Notes: generated from the letters alone by a model not told the origin. Positions 7,285 through 15,403 are shown, counted from the first letter of the stretch. The stretch: DNA of 47,001 bases from an uncultured Clostridia bacterium (GCA_947166135.1 CAMVDB010000009.1:1-47001), one strand, 5' to 3'. Numbers and translations: made by a program.

Positions 7285-7857
7285 GTGGAAAAGATAACTG
7301 TAGGCTATGCGATGACAGGTTCCTTTTGCACCTTTGATAAAAGTCTGAAAGAGATGTCGCGGCTCTGTGCCGACGGATATGAGCTCTTGCCGATCATGTC
7401 CGAGAACGCCTATATGACCTCGACGCGCTTCGGAAAGGCGCGGGAAATCGTCACGAAGGTCGAGGATATCTGCAAAAAAAGCGTGATCCATACCATCAGC
7501 GGGGCGGAACCCATCGGTCCGAAGGAGCTTTGCGACGTGCTGGTCGTCGCGCCGTGTACCGGAAATACGCTCTCGAAGCTCGCGCTGGGTATCACCGATA
7601 CGCCTGTCGCGATGGCGGTGAAGTCCCAGCTTCGTATCGGCGCGCCGGTGGTGCTGTGTATCGCGTCAAACGACGCCTTAGGAGCGTCCGCCGAGAACAT
7701 CGGGAAGCTTTTGAACCGCAAGAACGTCTATCTCGTGCCGGTCTCTCAGGATGACCCCGAGAACAAGCCGAATTCACTGGTGGCTGACTTCACCATGATC
7801 CCTGCATGTGTGCAGCTCGCGCTTGAAGGTAAGCAGGCTCAACCGATATTCAGATGA
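7285..7857 (+). CDS. dpaB: Dipicolinate synthase subunit B (flavoprotein-like)
   Basis: The 190-residue partner of DpaA (SpoVFB), of the flavoprotein/phosphopantothenoylcysteine decarboxylase fold. Family features are the N-terminus ITVGYAMTGSFCTF, the middle segment LVVAPCTGNTLSKLALGITDTPVAMAVK-like region (about 88-113) and PVVLCIASNDALG (about 120-132). The start is GTG 7285, with AAGGAGG at 7271-7277, a spacing of 7. It shares one operon with dpaA and would be expressed from the sigma-K-like promoter. Not known to act without DpaA. Confidence 0.9.
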   Translation: MEKITVGYAMTGSFCTFDKSLKEMSRLCADGYELLPIMSENAYMTSTRFGKAREIVTKVEDICKKSVIHTISGAEPIGPKELCDVLVVAPCTGNTLSKLALGITDTPVAMAVKSQLRIGAPVVLCIASNDALGASAENIGKLLNRKNVYLVPVSQDDPENKPNSLVADFTMIPACVQLALEGKQAQPIFR

Positions 7858-7863
7858 AGCCGT

Positions 7864-7896
7864 AGGGCAGAGGAGTATTTGAACTTTTCTGCCCTA
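7864..7896. repeat. Inverted repeat after dpaB
   Basis: TAGGGCAGA (7864-7872 region) pairs with TCTGCCCTA (7888-7896). It lacks a T run on the plus strand, so it may be a weak terminator or an mRNA 3'-end hairpin. Confidence 0.5.
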
Positions 7897-7901
7897 AAAT
7901 A

Positions 7902-7930
7902 TTGAAATGCTCTCGGTTTTGTGCTAAGAT
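7902..7930 (+). promoter_or_regulatory. Sigma-A promoter, extended -10
   Basis: TTGAAA (7902-7907), 17-base spacer, TAAGAT (7925-7930) preceded by TGC (extended -10). It drives the zinc-ribbon membrane protein 27 bases downstream. Confidence 0.7.
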
Positions 7931-7956
7931 AAGTGTTTAGATAAGGAGGGATGGCT

Positions 7957-8475
7957 TTGAAATTCTGCAAAACCTGTAAAGTCCTTTGCTTTGACAACAC
8001 ATTACCCGCGAACGGCTGCAAGCATAAGATCGCCGAGATCACCGATATCAACGAGCCTGTACGGCTGTGTATCGTCGGCGGTACCGAGCGCGCGATGCTG
8101 ACCGGTATGCTGAAGGATGAGGGGATCCCCTATATGGAGGAGAACGTCCAACCCCAGGGCGTGGCGAACGAGATCGTCACCGGTTACGACGTGAAGCTCT
8201 CGAATATCAGCCTTGTCGTACCGTTCCAGGCGCTGCCTAAGGCGAGCGAGCTGTTGAGCTCTCTCGAGACCGTACCCAACGAGATCGAGCCTCATATAGA
8301 CGAGATCAAAGCGCAGATCGCGCATCTGAAAGGTTCGAACAAAGAGGACAAGCCCATGAGCGCCGCGAAGCGAACCACCGTCAAGGTGCTCTCCGTGATC
8401 GCGCTTCTGATCGTGATCGCTCTGGTCGTTTTCGGAACCGACGCGATCACCTCATGGATCAAAAGTCTTTTCTGA
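7957..8475 (+). CDS. Zinc-ribbon-like, tail-anchored membrane protein (DUF2007-like)
   Basis: About 172 residues. The N-terminus has clustered cysteines and histidine (Cys4, Cys7, Cys11, Cys21, His23), suggesting metal binding. The middle (about 35-120) contains VRLCIVGGTERAMLTGMLKDEG, resembling DUF2007-type putative signal-transducing modules. A basic patch (AAKRTTVK) precedes one C-terminal transmembrane helix (about 143-165), so the bulk should face the cytosol. The ATG at 7951 is one base from the AAGGAGG site; TTG 7957 is seven bases from it and is the more likely start. It has its own good promoter and leads into the sulfhydrylase gene 39 bases on. Function unknown. Confidence 0.7.
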   Translation: MKFCKTCKVLCFDNTLPANGCKHKIAEITDINEPVRLCIVGGTERAMLTGMLKDEGIPYMEENVQPQGVANEIVTGYDVKLSNISLVVPFQALPKASELLSSLETVPNEIEPHIDEIKAQIAHLKGSNKEDKPMSAAKRTTVKVLSVIALLIVIALVVFGTDAITSWIKSLF

Positions 8476-8514
8476 GAATTTTCAACCGATATAATATTTT
8501 GGAGGTAATTTGAT

Positions 8515-9780
8515 ATGAAACTGGATTCTTTATGCGTACAAGCCGGCTATGAGCCGCAGAACGGCGAACCCCGCGTTCTGCCGATCATGCAGAGCACGAC
8601 CTTCGTCTATGACAGCGCCGAGACCATGGGCAAGCTGTTCGACCTGACCGCCGAGGGCTGCTTCTACACCCGACTGGCGAATCCCACGCTGAATGCTGTC
8701 GCCGCTAAGATTGCCGCATTAGAGGGCGGCGTCGGCGCGATGCTGACCGCCTCGGGTCAGGCGGCTTCGCTGATCAGCATCACCAATATCTGCAAGGCGG
8801 GCGATCACGTCATCGCTTCCGCCGCGATCTACGGCGGTACCTTTAACCTGTTCAACAAGACCCTGCGCGATCTGGGTATTGAATTCGACTTCGTCAGCCC
8901 CAACATCTCCGCAGAGGATCTTCAGAAGGCTTTCAAGCCCAACACCAAGGCGGTTTTCGTCGAGACCCTGACCAATCCTTCTCTGGACGTCATCGACATT
9001 GAGCTTTTTGCGAATATCGCTCATGCGCATCATGTGCCGCTGATCGTTGACAATACCTTCGCGACCCCGATCAACTGCCGTCCCTTCGAGTGGGGCGCGG
9101 ACATCGTGGTTCACTCCACCTCCAAGTACATGGACGGACATGCCGTCTCGCTGGGCGGCGTCATCGTTGATTCCGGCAATTTCGACTGGACGCAGGGCGA
9201 TTATCCCATGCTGACTACGCCCGACGAGACCTACCACGGCACCATCTACACCGAGCAGTTCGGCAAGGCGGCATACATCACCAAGTGCTGTACCCACCTC
9301 ATGCGTGATTTCGGCGCCCAGCAGTCGCCTCAGAACGCGTTCCTGCTGTTCCTCGGTCTTGATACCCTTGCGCTGAGAATGGAGCGCCACTGCTCCAACG
9401 CGCAGAAAGCGGCTGAGTTTCTTGAGAAGCACGACAAGGTCGAGTGGGTCAACTATCCCGGTCTTGAATCCAATCAGTATTATGAGAGAGCGAAGAAGTA
9501 CATGCCTCACGGTACCTGCGGCGTTATCTCCGTCGGTATCAAGGGCGGTAAGGAAGGCGCTGTCCGCTTCATGGAGGCGTTAAAGCTCGCCAAGATCGTT
9601 ATTCACGTTGCCGACGCCCGCACCTGCGTACTGCATCCCGCGTCCACGACCCACCGTCAGCTCACCGATCAGCAGCTGATCGACGCCGGTATCGCTCCGA
9701 ACATGGTACGTCTGTCCGTCGGTATCGAGGATCCCGAGGATATCATCGCCGACCTTGCTCAGGCGCTGGAGAACGTGTAA
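8515..9780 (+). CDS. metY: O-acetylhomoserine sulfhydrylase / Cys-Met metabolism PLP enzyme
   Basis: 421 residues of the Cys/Met metabolism PLP family, in the O-acetylhomoserine aminocarboxypropyltransferase branch, which joins O-acetylhomoserine and sulfide to homocysteine for methionine. The N-terminus LDSLCVQAGYEPQNGEPRV, the SGQAA phosphate-binding turn (80-84), the VDNTFATP aspartate region (178-185) and the PLP lysine in HSTSKYMDGHA (Lys204) are seen. The C-terminus RLSVGIEDPEDI is typical. GGAGGTAA precedes ATG 8515. Methionine gamma-lyase is a less likely alternative given the long 230-260 insertion usual for MetY. No SAM riboswitch fits in the 39-base leader. Confidence 0.85.
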   Translation: MKLDSLCVQAGYEPQNGEPRVLPIMQSTTFVYDSAETMGKLFDLTAEGCFYTRLANPTLNAVAAKIAALEGGVGAMLTASGQAASLISITNICKAGDHVIASAAIYGGTFNLFNKTLRDLGIEFDFVSPNISAEDLQKAFKPNTKAVFVETLTNPSLDVIDIELFANIAHAHHVPLIVDNTFATPINCRPFEWGADIVVHSTSKYMDGHAVSLGGVIVDSGNFDWTQGDYPMLTTPDETYHGTIYTEQFGKAAYITKCCTHLMRDFGAQQSPQNAFLLFLGLDTLALRMERHCSNAQKAAEFLEKHDKVEWVNYPGLESNQYYERAKKYMPHGTCGVISVGIKGGKEGAVRFMEALKLAKIVIHVADARTCVLHPASTTHRQLTDQQLIDAGIAPNMVRLSVGIEDPEDIIADLAQALENV

Positions 9781-9782
9781 GT

Positions 9783-10472
9783 ATGGACGGAAGGTTTACC
9801 TGCGCCATCATCGTCGCCGCCGGCGACAGTACCCGCATGGGTTATAAGCTCAGTAAGCAGCTTATCCCGCTCAACGGAAGAGCCGCGATCGAATACACCT
9901 TAAAGGCGTTCCAGAACTGTGATATGATCGACGAGATCGTCGTCGTGGCGCGTCCCGTCGATATCGAGAATATCGCCGAGGTCGCCTTCAAGTTCAAAAA
10001 GGTCAGCACCGTTACGGCGGGCGGCTCCACCCGTATGGCTAGCGTCAGAAAGGGCATTCATGCCGCCGATAAGCGCGTAACGCATTTTGCGATCCATGAC
10101 GGCGCGCGCGTGCTGATCACCCCCGAGGAGATCGAGAGAGTGCTTTCCGTCGCCTATGAGAACGGTGCCGCGACCCTTGCGACTCCCGTCACCGATACCG
10201 TGAAGACCGTCGGTGAGGACGGGGCGATCCTCTCGACTCCCGACCGTTCCTCTATGTGGGCGGTACAGACGCCTCAGGTCTTTGAGAAGGATCTGTACAA
10301 GCGGGCGATGGGTAACGCGCTTCTGAATAACCTCGACGTGACGGACGACTGCTCGATAGTCGAAGCCATCGGAGAGAAGGTGCTGACCGTTCGCGGCGAA
10401 TACTCGAATATCAAGCTGACAACGCCGGTGGATATCACGATCGCCGAAGCGTTATTATCGAAAAGGAAGTGA
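9783..10472 (+). CDS. ispD: 2-C-methyl-D-erythritol 4-phosphate cytidylyltransferase
   Basis: Third enzyme of the MEP isoprenoid pathway, making CDP-methylerythritol from MEP and CTP. The 229-residue length is standard. The nucleotide-binding N-terminus [12 protein letters not shown] (10-21) has the family form AAGxGxRMG with a serine-threonine variation, followed by K and Q of [14 protein letters not shown] (near 106) and the C-terminal [11 protein letters not shown] are also diagnostic. It begins two bases after the sulfhydrylase stop and overlaps only the non-coding lead of ispF, so the three are in one transcription unit. Confidence 0.93.
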   Translation: MDGRFTCAIIVAAGDSTRMGYKLSKQLIPLNGRAAIEYTLKAFQNCDMIDEIVVVARPVDIENIAEVAFKFKKVSTVTAGGSTRMASVRKGIHAADKRVTHFAIHDGARVLITPEEIERVLSVAYENGAATLATPVTDTVKTVGEDGAILSTPDRSSMWAVQTPQVFEKDLYKRAMGNALLNNLDVTDDCSIVEAIGEKVLTVRGEYSNIKLTTPVDITIAEALLSKRK

Positions 10473-10477
10473 CAGAC

Positions 10478-10951
10478 ATGCGGATCGGACACGGTTACGA
10501 CGTACATCGTTTAAAGAAGGGCAGAGACCTGATCCTCGGCGGCGTCGAGATCCCTTATGAAAAGGGTCTTGACGGACATTCCGACGCGGATGTTCTGCTG
10601 CATGCCGTGATGGACGCGCTCTTAGGCGCTGCCGCTCTCGGCGATATCGGCAAGCTGTTCCCCGATACTGACCCCAAGTACGAGGGCGCCGACAGCGCTA
10701 AGCTCCTCTGGGAGGTCGTCGGCGAGCTTAAGGAAGCGGGCTTCAAGCCCCATAACATCGACTGCACGATCTGTGCCCAGGCGCCGAAGCTTGCGCCCTA
10801 TATCGATGAAATGCGCGCGAATATCGCGGTAGCCTGCGGCTTAAAGAAGTCCGCCGTCAGCGTCAAGGCGACGACAGAGGAGGGCTTGGGCTTCACCGGC
10901 TCGGGCGAAGGCATTTCCGCCACAGCTGTTTGCCTGATCGAGGAAATATAA
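10478..10951 (+). CDS. ispF: 2-C-methyl-D-erythritol 2,4-cyclodiphosphate synthase
   Basis: MEP-pathway enzyme that cyclises CDP-methylerythritol phosphate, releasing CMP; a homotrimer with zinc at subunit interfaces. Start ATG 10478 gives [12 protein letters not shown], where Asp8 and His10 are metal ligands, and [11 protein letters not shown] supplies the third ligand and the active-site serine. The C-terminal [17 protein letters not shown] is characteristic. About 157 residues, as usual. AAGGA (10463-10467) lies 10 bases upstream, while the in-frame GTG at 10469 would sit on top of the site. Coupling of ispD and ispF is common. Confidence 0.93.
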   Translation: MRIGHGYDVHRLKKGRDLILGGVEIPYEKGLDGHSDADVLLHAVMDALLGAAALGDIGKLFPDTDPKYEGADSAKLLWEVVGELKEAGFKPHNIDCTICAQAPKLAPYIDEMRANIAVACGLKKSAVSVKATTEEGLGFTGSGEGISATAVCLIEEI

Positions 10952-10955
10952 GCTG

Positions 10956-10984
10956 TTGACCGTAAAATACGCAAAGAGAATATA
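10956..10984 (+). promoter_or_regulatory. Possible sigma-A promoter of the DacF-type gene
   Basis: TTGACC (10956-10961) is followed after 16-17 bases by GAATAT/AATATA (10978-10984). A transcript from here would begin at or just before the hairpin over the dacF ribosome site. Confidence 0.4.
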
Positions 10985-10988
10985 TCAC

Positions 10989-11026
10989 GCACCTCTCTCA
11001 TACATATATGGGGAGAGGTGCTTTTT
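10989..11026 (+). terminator. Terminator-like hairpin that contains the dacF ribosome site
   Basis: GCACCTCTC (10989-10997) pairs perfectly with GAGAGGTGC (11013-11021), extended by two further pairs inside, and is followed by five T (11022-11026). The 3' arm holds the Shine-Dalgarno GGAGAGG of the next gene and the T run touches its ATG. It can end ispF transcripts and also mask translation of dacF. Confidence 0.7.
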
Positions 11027-12163
11027 ATGTTCAAAAAATGCTTTACCATCCTGTTATCGGCGATAATCCTCACCATTCCCGTCCTGTCCGTATCGGCATT
11101 GACAGAGGAGGAGATCTCTGCTCCGGCGGCGATCTTGATGGACGCAAACTCGGGTAAAATTCTGTTTGAGAAAAATGCGCATGAACAGCGACCCTGTGCT
11201 TCGATCACCAAGGTCATGACCCTCACGCTCGTGATGGAGGCTGTCGACAGCGGCAAGATCCACATGGACGACGTGGTGACGGCGTCACAGCACGCGGCGT
11301 CAATGGGCGGCTCGGATATCTGGCTCGAGGAAGGTGAACAGATGACCGTTGACGACATGATTAAGGCGACGGCGGTAGCCTCCGCCAACGACGCGGCGGT
11401 AGCGCTCGCGGAGTTCGTCAGCGGCAGCGAGGAGGATTTCGTAGCCGCGATGAACATGAAGGCGCAGGAGCTGGGAATGACCGAGACCGTGTTCAAGAAC
11501 TGTAACGGACTGGATGAGGACGGTCATATTACCTCTGCTTACGACGTGGCGCTGATGTCACGCGAGCTGATGAAGCATAAGAAGATTTTCGACTACACCA
11601 ATATATGGCTGGATTCCCTTCGAGGCGGCGAGACCCAGATCGTCAACACCAATAAGCTCTTAAAAACCTACAACGGTATTACGGGGCTGAAAACCGGTAC
11701 GACCGGCGCGGCGGGTTCATGTATCAGCGCGACAGCCGAACGAGACGGCATGAGCCTGATCGCGGTCGTGCTGGGCGCCGACAGCGGCAAGGAGCGCTTC
11801 AAGGACGCTGCGACCCTGCTGGATCACGGTTTCGCGAATTACGAGTGCAGAAAGCTGAGCCTGAATGATACTCTCGAGCCGATTGCCGTTGTGGGCGGTA
11901 TGCAGGACACTGTAAAGCTGCTGTGCGATCAGAGCGCCTCGCTGACCGTGCCGAAGGGCGAGGGCGAAGCGATCGAGCAGAGCATCAGCCTGCCCGAGCA
12001 TATTTCCGCTCCCGTCAGCAAAGGCGACAGGGTAGGGGAGCTGAGCTTTTCACTGAACAGCGAATCGATCGCGAAGTTCGATATCACCGCCGCAGAGAAT
12101 GTTGAGAAAAAGAGCTTCGGCAGCATCCTTTCGCTGTTGTGGCAGTCGCTGATCGGAATGTGA
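11027..12163 (+). CDS. dacF: D-alanyl-D-alanine carboxypeptidase, DacF/DacA type
   Basis: Low-molecular-weight penicillin-binding protein (S11 family) that trims the terminal D-Ala of peptidoglycan stem peptides outside the membrane. From ATG 11027 it has 378 residues: signal peptide 1-24 (ending VSA-LTEEE), SxxK at SITK (59-62), SxN at SAN (119-121), KTG at 222-224, then a PBP5-C-like beta domain (about 290-360) and a short hydrophobic amphipathic tail (SILSLLWQSLIGM) for membrane attachment. GTG 11018 lies inside the ribosome site and is not favoured. Its leader hairpin may regulate it. A second such enzyme is at 19009. The symbol dacF reflects similarity, not proof of a sporulation role. 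Confidence 0.88.
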   Translation: MFKKCFTILLSAIILTIPVLSVSALTEEEISAPAAILMDANSGKILFEKNAHEQRPCASITKVMTLTLVMEAVDSGKIHMDDVVTASQHAASMGGSDIWLEEGEQMTVDDMIKATAVASANDAAVALAEFVSGSEEDFVAAMNMKAQELGMTETVFKNCNGLDEDGHITSAYDVALMSRELMKHKKIFDYTNIWLDSLRGGETQIVNTNKLLKTYNGITGLKTGTTGAAGSCISATAERDGMSLIAVVLGADSGKERFKDAATLLDHGFANYECRKLSLNDTLEPIAVVGGMQDTVKLLCDQSASLTVPKGEGEAIEQSISLPEHISAPVSKGDRVGELSFSLNSESIAKFDITAAENVEKKSFGSILSLLWQSLIGM

Positions 12164-12181
12164 ATTCGGAGAATGAATAAC

Positions 12182-12220
12182 GGTGATGGGCGGGCTAAGC
12201 CCGCACCCGGATTATAATAA
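12182..12220. repeat. Intergenic repeat, copy 1
   Basis: GGTGATGGGCGGGC then CCCGCACCC then ATTATAATAA, with a GCGGGC-TAA-GCCCGC hairpin. It aligns with 15495-15533 at roughly four of five positions. No T run follows. Confidence 0.55.
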
Positions 12221-12273
12221 GCTTGATTACGGAACAACACCGGTGACTCTATATAGAGCAGTTACTTTCCGAG

Positions 12274-12324
12274 GCTCCCTTTGGTAAAGGGAGCTGTCCC
12301 CGAACGGGGACTGAGGGATTGCAT
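12274..12324. repeat. Double-hairpin intergenic repeat, copy 1
   Basis: Hairpin GCTCCCTTT/AAAGGGAGC (12274-12294), then hairpin GTCCCC/GGGGAC (12296-12311), then TGAGGGATTGCAT. The same architecture and tail recur at 30459-30509. Confidence 0.7.
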
Positions 12325-12439
12325 AAATCGATCGACCGAAGAGAGATACGCTTCTCTGTTCTCCTCACAACATCTTGTGCCGCTGATCTCATCCTCCAAC
12401 AAAATTTAGCTTTTATTCATAATTAATGCGATAAAATTG

Positions 12440-12468
12440 TTGCAAACGGGCTTGAAATATAGTATAAT
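12440..12468 (+). promoter_or_regulatory. Sigma-A promoter of pgi
   Basis: TTGCAA (12440-12445), 17-base spacer, TATAAT (12463-12468), giving a leader of about 57 bases before pgi. Confidence 0.75.
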
Positions 12469-12531
12469 ACGGTTATTAATATGAGAAGAAGTGTGTATAT
12501 TTCTTCTTGGGAATTTTAAGGAGGGTATTTC

Positions 12532-13869
12532 ATGCCTACAACTCTTAGTGATAAGCATTTACAGGGCTTTTTGGGTGCTGACGAATACGTCGGTATCGCT
12601 CCCGCGGTAAAAGCGGCTCACGAGGCGCTTCATTCCGGTCAGGGACTGGGCAACGATTTCATCGGCTGGCTCAATCTGCCTACTGACTATGACAAGGAGG
12701 AGTTCGCCCGCATCAAGGCTGCTGCCGAGAAGATCAAGAAGAACTCCGATATATTCGTCGTGATCGGTATCGGCGGCTCGTATCTGGGCGCCCGTGCCGC
12801 GATCGAGTTCATCAAGTCCCCGAACTACAACGCGCTGTGTAAGGACACCCCGCAGATCTACTATACCGGTAACTCCATCAGCTCCAACGCTCTCTCCGAG
12901 CTGCTCGAGATCTGTGAGGGCAAGGATGTTTCCATCAACATGATCTCCAAGTCCGGTACCACTACCGAGCCCGCGATCGCGTTCCGCGTATTCCGCGAGA
13001 TGCTCGAGAAGAAGTACGGTAAGGACGGCGCCAAGGAGCGCATCTTCTGCACCACCGATAAGGCGCGCGGCACCTTGAAGCAGCTCGCCGACCGCGAGGG
13101 CTACGAGACCTTCGTCGTTCCGGATGACGTCGGCGGACGTTACAGCGTTCTGACCGCTGTCGGTCTTTTACCGATCGCTGTTTCCGGCGCGGATATCGAC
13201 GCGCTCATGCAGGGCGCAAAGGACGCTCAGGATAAGTTTGCCGAGCCCGACCTTGAGAAGAACGACTGCTATAAGTACGCTGCGATCCGCAATATGCTCT
13301 ACAACAAGGGCAAGTCCACCGAGATCCTCGTAAGCTACGAGCCCGCCTTCACCCTGATGAACGAGTGGTTCAAGCAGCTCTACGGCGAGAGCGAGGGCAA
13401 GGATCAGAAGGGTATCTTCCCGGCATCCGTCATCTTCTCCACCGACCTGCACAGCATGGGTCAGTACATCCAGGACGGCAGACGCAACCTCTTCGAGACC
13501 GTTGTCCTCTTTGATTCCGTTCAGAGAGAGATCACCCTCGGTACCGATCCCGAGAACGTAGACGGTCTGAACTTCCTCTCCGGCAAGACCATGGAGTTCG
13601 TCAACCGCAAGGCGTTCGAGGGTACTGTCCTCGCGCATAATGACGGCGGCGTACCCAACATCGTGCTCACCGTTGATAAGATGGACGAGTATAACCTCGG
13701 TTACCTGATCTATTTCTTCGAGAAGGCTTGCGCGATCTCCGGCTACATTCTCGGCGTGAACCCCTTCAACCAGCCCGGTGTTGAGAGCTACAAGAAGAAC
13801 ATGTTCGCTCTCCTCGGCAAGCCCGGCTATGAAGATCAGAAGGCTGCTCTCGAAGCAAGATTAAAGTAA
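12532..13869 (+). CDS. pgi: Glucose-6-phosphate isomerase
   Basis: Interconverts glucose 6-phosphate and fructose 6-phosphate in glycolysis. 445 residues, the length of the compact Firmicute/Thermotoga-type enzyme. The first sugar-phosphate-binding SIS domain shows [14 protein letters not shown] (about 78-91) and [10 protein letters not shown] (about 141-150); the second has [14 protein letters not shown] and the signature near the C-terminus [17 protein letters not shown], which includes the catalytic-region lysine. AAGGAGGG precedes ATG 12532. It has its own strong promoter and is followed at 46 bases by a small P-loop gene. Confidence 0.95.
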   Translation: MPTTLSDKHLQGFLGADEYVGIAPAVKAAHEALHSGQGLGNDFIGWLNLPTDYDKEEFARIKAAAEKIKKNSDIFVVIGIGGSYLGARAAIEFIKSPNYNALCKDTPQIYYTGNSISSNALSELLEICEGKDVSINMISKSGTTTEPAIAFRVFREMLEKKYGKDGAKERIFCTTDKARGTLKQLADREGYETFVVPDDVGGRYSVLTAVGLLPIAVSGADIDALMQGAKDAQDKFAEPDLEKNDCYKYAAIRNMLYNKGKSTEILVSYEPAFTLMNEWFKQLYGESEGKDQKGIFPASVIFSTDLHSMGQYIQDGRRNLFETVVLFDSVQREITLGTDPENVDGLNFLSGKTMEFVNRKAFEGTVLAHNDGGVPNIVLTVDKMDEYNLGYLIYFFEKACAISGYILGVNPFNQPGVESYKKNMFALLGKPGYEDQKAALEARLK

Positions 13870-13915
13870 GTTATCAGTTCTACAGACTGTTATAAAACAT
13901 AGGAGGAATGTACAA

Positions 13916-14332
13916 ATGGTTACATTAATTATTGGTAAAAAGGGCTCCGGCAAGACCAAGAAGCTCATCGCTCTTGCTAACGAGGCTGTCGCCAAGTCCA
14001 GCGGTAACGTAGTCGTTATCGAAAAGGGCAACGGTCTGACCTACGACGTCACCCACAAGGCGCGTCTGGTCGACACCGACGTATACGGCATCAAGGGCTA
14101 CGACATGCTGCTGGGCTTTATCAGCGGTATCTGCGCGGGTAACTACGACGTTACCGATATTTTCGTTGATTCCACCTTCAAAATCGCTCCCGCCGGCGTA
14201 GAGGGCATCGAGGACTTCGTCACTAAGCTGAACGCTCTCGCTGAGGAGAGCGGCGCGAAGATCACCCTGCTGGTATCTTCCGACGAGGCAGGTCTCCCCG
14301 AGGGCTTAAAGGCTGTCTGCGAAGAGATCTGA
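13916..14332 (+). CDS. Small P-loop NTPase-like protein, unrecognised family
   Basis: 138 residues starting directly with a Walker A motif, IIGKKGSGKTKK (5-16). A hydrophobic strand ending in acidic residues, VTDIFVDST (about 77-85), could be Walker B. The second strand NVVVIEKGNG and late strand ITLLVSSDEAG complete an alpha/beta P-loop core without any accessory domain. I do not recognise the family; adenylate-kinase-like or RecA-like affinity cannot be decided by eye. AGGAGG lies 7 bases before ATG 13916. It is downstream of pgi and ends at a terminator, so cotranscription with pgi is likely. Confidence 0.7.
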   Translation: MVTLIIGKKGSGKTKKLIALANEAVAKSSGNVVVIEKGNGLTYDVTHKARLVDTDVYGIKGYDMLLGFISGICAGNYDVTDIFVDSTFKIAPAGVEGIEDFVTKLNALAEESGAKITLLVSSDEAGLPEGLKAVCEEI

Positions 14333-14354
14333 TCGCTTATCAATCAAATCAACT

Positions 14355-14378
14355 GCCGCTCCGTAAGGGGCGGCTTTT
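14355..14378 (+). terminator. Intrinsic terminator after the P-loop gene
   Basis: GCCGCTCC (14355-14362), loop GTAA, GGGGCGGC (14367-14374), then TTTT. Confidence 0.85.
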
Positions 14379-14411
14379 GCTTTATGAAAGACGAGGAGTT
14401 AGGAGTTCTAT

Positions 14412-14431
14412 AAACGTCGCAAAACGTCGCA
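14412..14431. repeat. Perfect 10-base tandem duplication
   Basis: The decamer AAACGTCGCA occurs twice without a gap in the spacer before DUF177. Confidence 0.7.
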
Positions 14432-14439
14432 TAGAAGTT

Positions 14440-14484
14440 GTAGGGCGTAGGGCTCGTCGGGGGCGCGTATCAGACGACCCCTAC
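14440..14484. repeat. Imperfect inverted repeat, possible decayed mobile repeat
   Basis: GTAGGG at the left end pairs with CCCTAC at the right end, and TCGTC pairs with GACGA inside, around a GC-rich centre. The form resembles small non-coding repeats scattered in clostridial genomes. Confidence 0.45.
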
Positions 14485-14578
14485 ATGTTTTTTTGAAACA
14501 CTTCCTTTTCGATAGCGATGTATTTTCGAAATAACGCATCAATCTTTGATGAAATCAAATGAATTACAAGATTTTTAC

Positions 14579-14607
14579 TTGACAAAAACCCGCTGTCTTA
14601 TTATAAT
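14579..14607 (+). promoter_or_regulatory. Perfect consensus sigma-A promoter of the DUF177-rpmF operon
   Basis: TTGACA (14579-14584), exactly 17 bases, TATAAT (14602-14607). All twelve consensus bases are present, as expected for a ribosomal protein operon. Confidence 0.9.
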
Positions 14608-14647
14608 AATTACCAGCGTTTAATGTAGATAACTGTGCGGAGGTACT

Positions 14648-15142
14648 ATGCTGTTAGATTTGAAAGAGCTTTTCGTTTCCGACGGCGCCTGTAAGGACGT
14701 CAGTTATACGCTTTCGATGAGCGACGTCGAGATCGCCGGAGAGCATCCATTCAACTCTCCTGTTGAGATCACCGCTCACGCTGAGAACAAGGCGGGTATC
14801 GTCACGCTCGATATTGATACGCATTTTGTGTATGATACCGTATGCGATCGCTGCCTTTCGGATCTCAGTCAGACGTTCGACTATCACTTCTCCCATAAGC
14901 TGATTCAAAATCTCGAGGAGGAGTATAACGACGACTACATCGAGACGCCCGACTTCACCGTGGAGCTGGATGAACTCGTATCATCCGATATCCTCCTGGA
15001 GCTGCCGACCAAGTTTCTTTGCAGGGGAGACTGTCAAGGTCTCTGTCAAAAATGTGGACATAATCTTAACTTGGGTGACTGCGGCTGTGATAAACAGGAG
15101 ATCGACCCGCGGCTCGAGGCGCTCAAAGCGCTCTTAAACTGA
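14648..15142 (+). CDS. DUF177 (YceD-like) protein
   Basis: 164 residues of the DUF177/YceD family, almost always encoded beside rpmF and linked in the literature to 23S rRNA accumulation. Family features are FVYDTVCDRCL in the middle (about 62-72) and a C-terminal cysteine cluster (CRGDCQGLCQKCG, then GDCGCD) that probably binds zinc. An acidic stretch (EEEYNDDYIETPDF) lies between. A GGAGG sits just before ATG 14648. It is first in the operon, with rpmF 40 bases downstream, driven by a consensus promoter. Confidence 0.88.
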   Translation: MLLDLKELFVSDGACKDVSYTLSMSDVEIAGEHPFNSPVEITAHAENKAGIVTLDIDTHFVYDTVCDRCLSDLSQTFDYHFSHKLIQNLEEEYNDDYIETPDFTVELDELVSSDILLELPTKFLCRGDCQGLCQKCGHNLNLGDCGCDKQEIDPRLEALKALLN

Positions 15143-15182
15143 TAATAATTATAAAAGATATAAATGGTAAGGAGGGTTTTTC

Positions 15183-15368
15183 ATGGCTGTACCGGCTAGA
15201 AAACATTCACATGCTCGTAAAATGAAGAGAAGATCCAATGTTTGGAAGCTCCAGGCTCCCGCTCTGTCCGTTTGCCCCGAGTGCGGTGAGTATAAGGCTC
15301 CCCATAAGGTATGCCCCAACTGCGGCATGTACAAGGGCAGACAGGTCATCGTCAAGGACGCTGACTGA
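15183..15368 (+). CDS. rpmF: Ribosomal protein bL32
   Basis: The 61-residue large-subunit protein L32 with the invariant N-terminus MAVPARKHSHARKMKRR and a zinc-binding Cys4 set (Cys31, Cys34, Cys44, Cys47). This is the zinc-containing C+ paralogue; organisms with a zinc-independent copy encode it elsewhere. AAGGAGGG precedes ATG 15183. A terminator at 15404-15436 ends the operon. Confidence 0.96.
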   Translation: MAVPARKHSHARKMKRRSNVWKLQAPALSVCPECGEYKAPHKVCPNCGMYKGRQVIVKDAD

Positions 15369-15403
15369 TCTTATCGTAATCTGCGAAACTAACAAAAGTG
15401 CAA

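Larger units (their letters stand above)
12164..12531. other. Repeat-bearing spacer between dacF and pgi
   Basis: No convincing gene in 368 bases. It holds a GC-rich inverted repeat at 12182-12220, a palindrome CTCTATATAGAG (about 12247-12258), a double-hairpin repeat at 12274-12324, the pgi promoter, and in the pgi leader an AGAAGAA/TTCTTCT inverted repeat (about 12484-12510). Confidence 0.7.
14333..14647. other. Spacer between the P-loop gene and DUF177
   Basis: 315 bases without a gene. It holds the terminator at 14355-14378, a perfect 10-base tandem duplication at 14412-14431, an imperfect inverted repeat at 14440-14484 and the consensus promoter at 14579-14607. Confidence 0.75.

Noticed and set aside
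8490..8495. TATAAT before the sulfhydrylase gene
   Set aside because: Transcription from it would start on the ribosome site itself and no -35 is visible, so it is probably chance AT-rich spacer.
8719..9510. Long minus-strand open frame inside the sulfhydrylase gene
   Set aside because: Shadow of a GC-biased gene; the plus-strand PLP enzyme is unambiguous.
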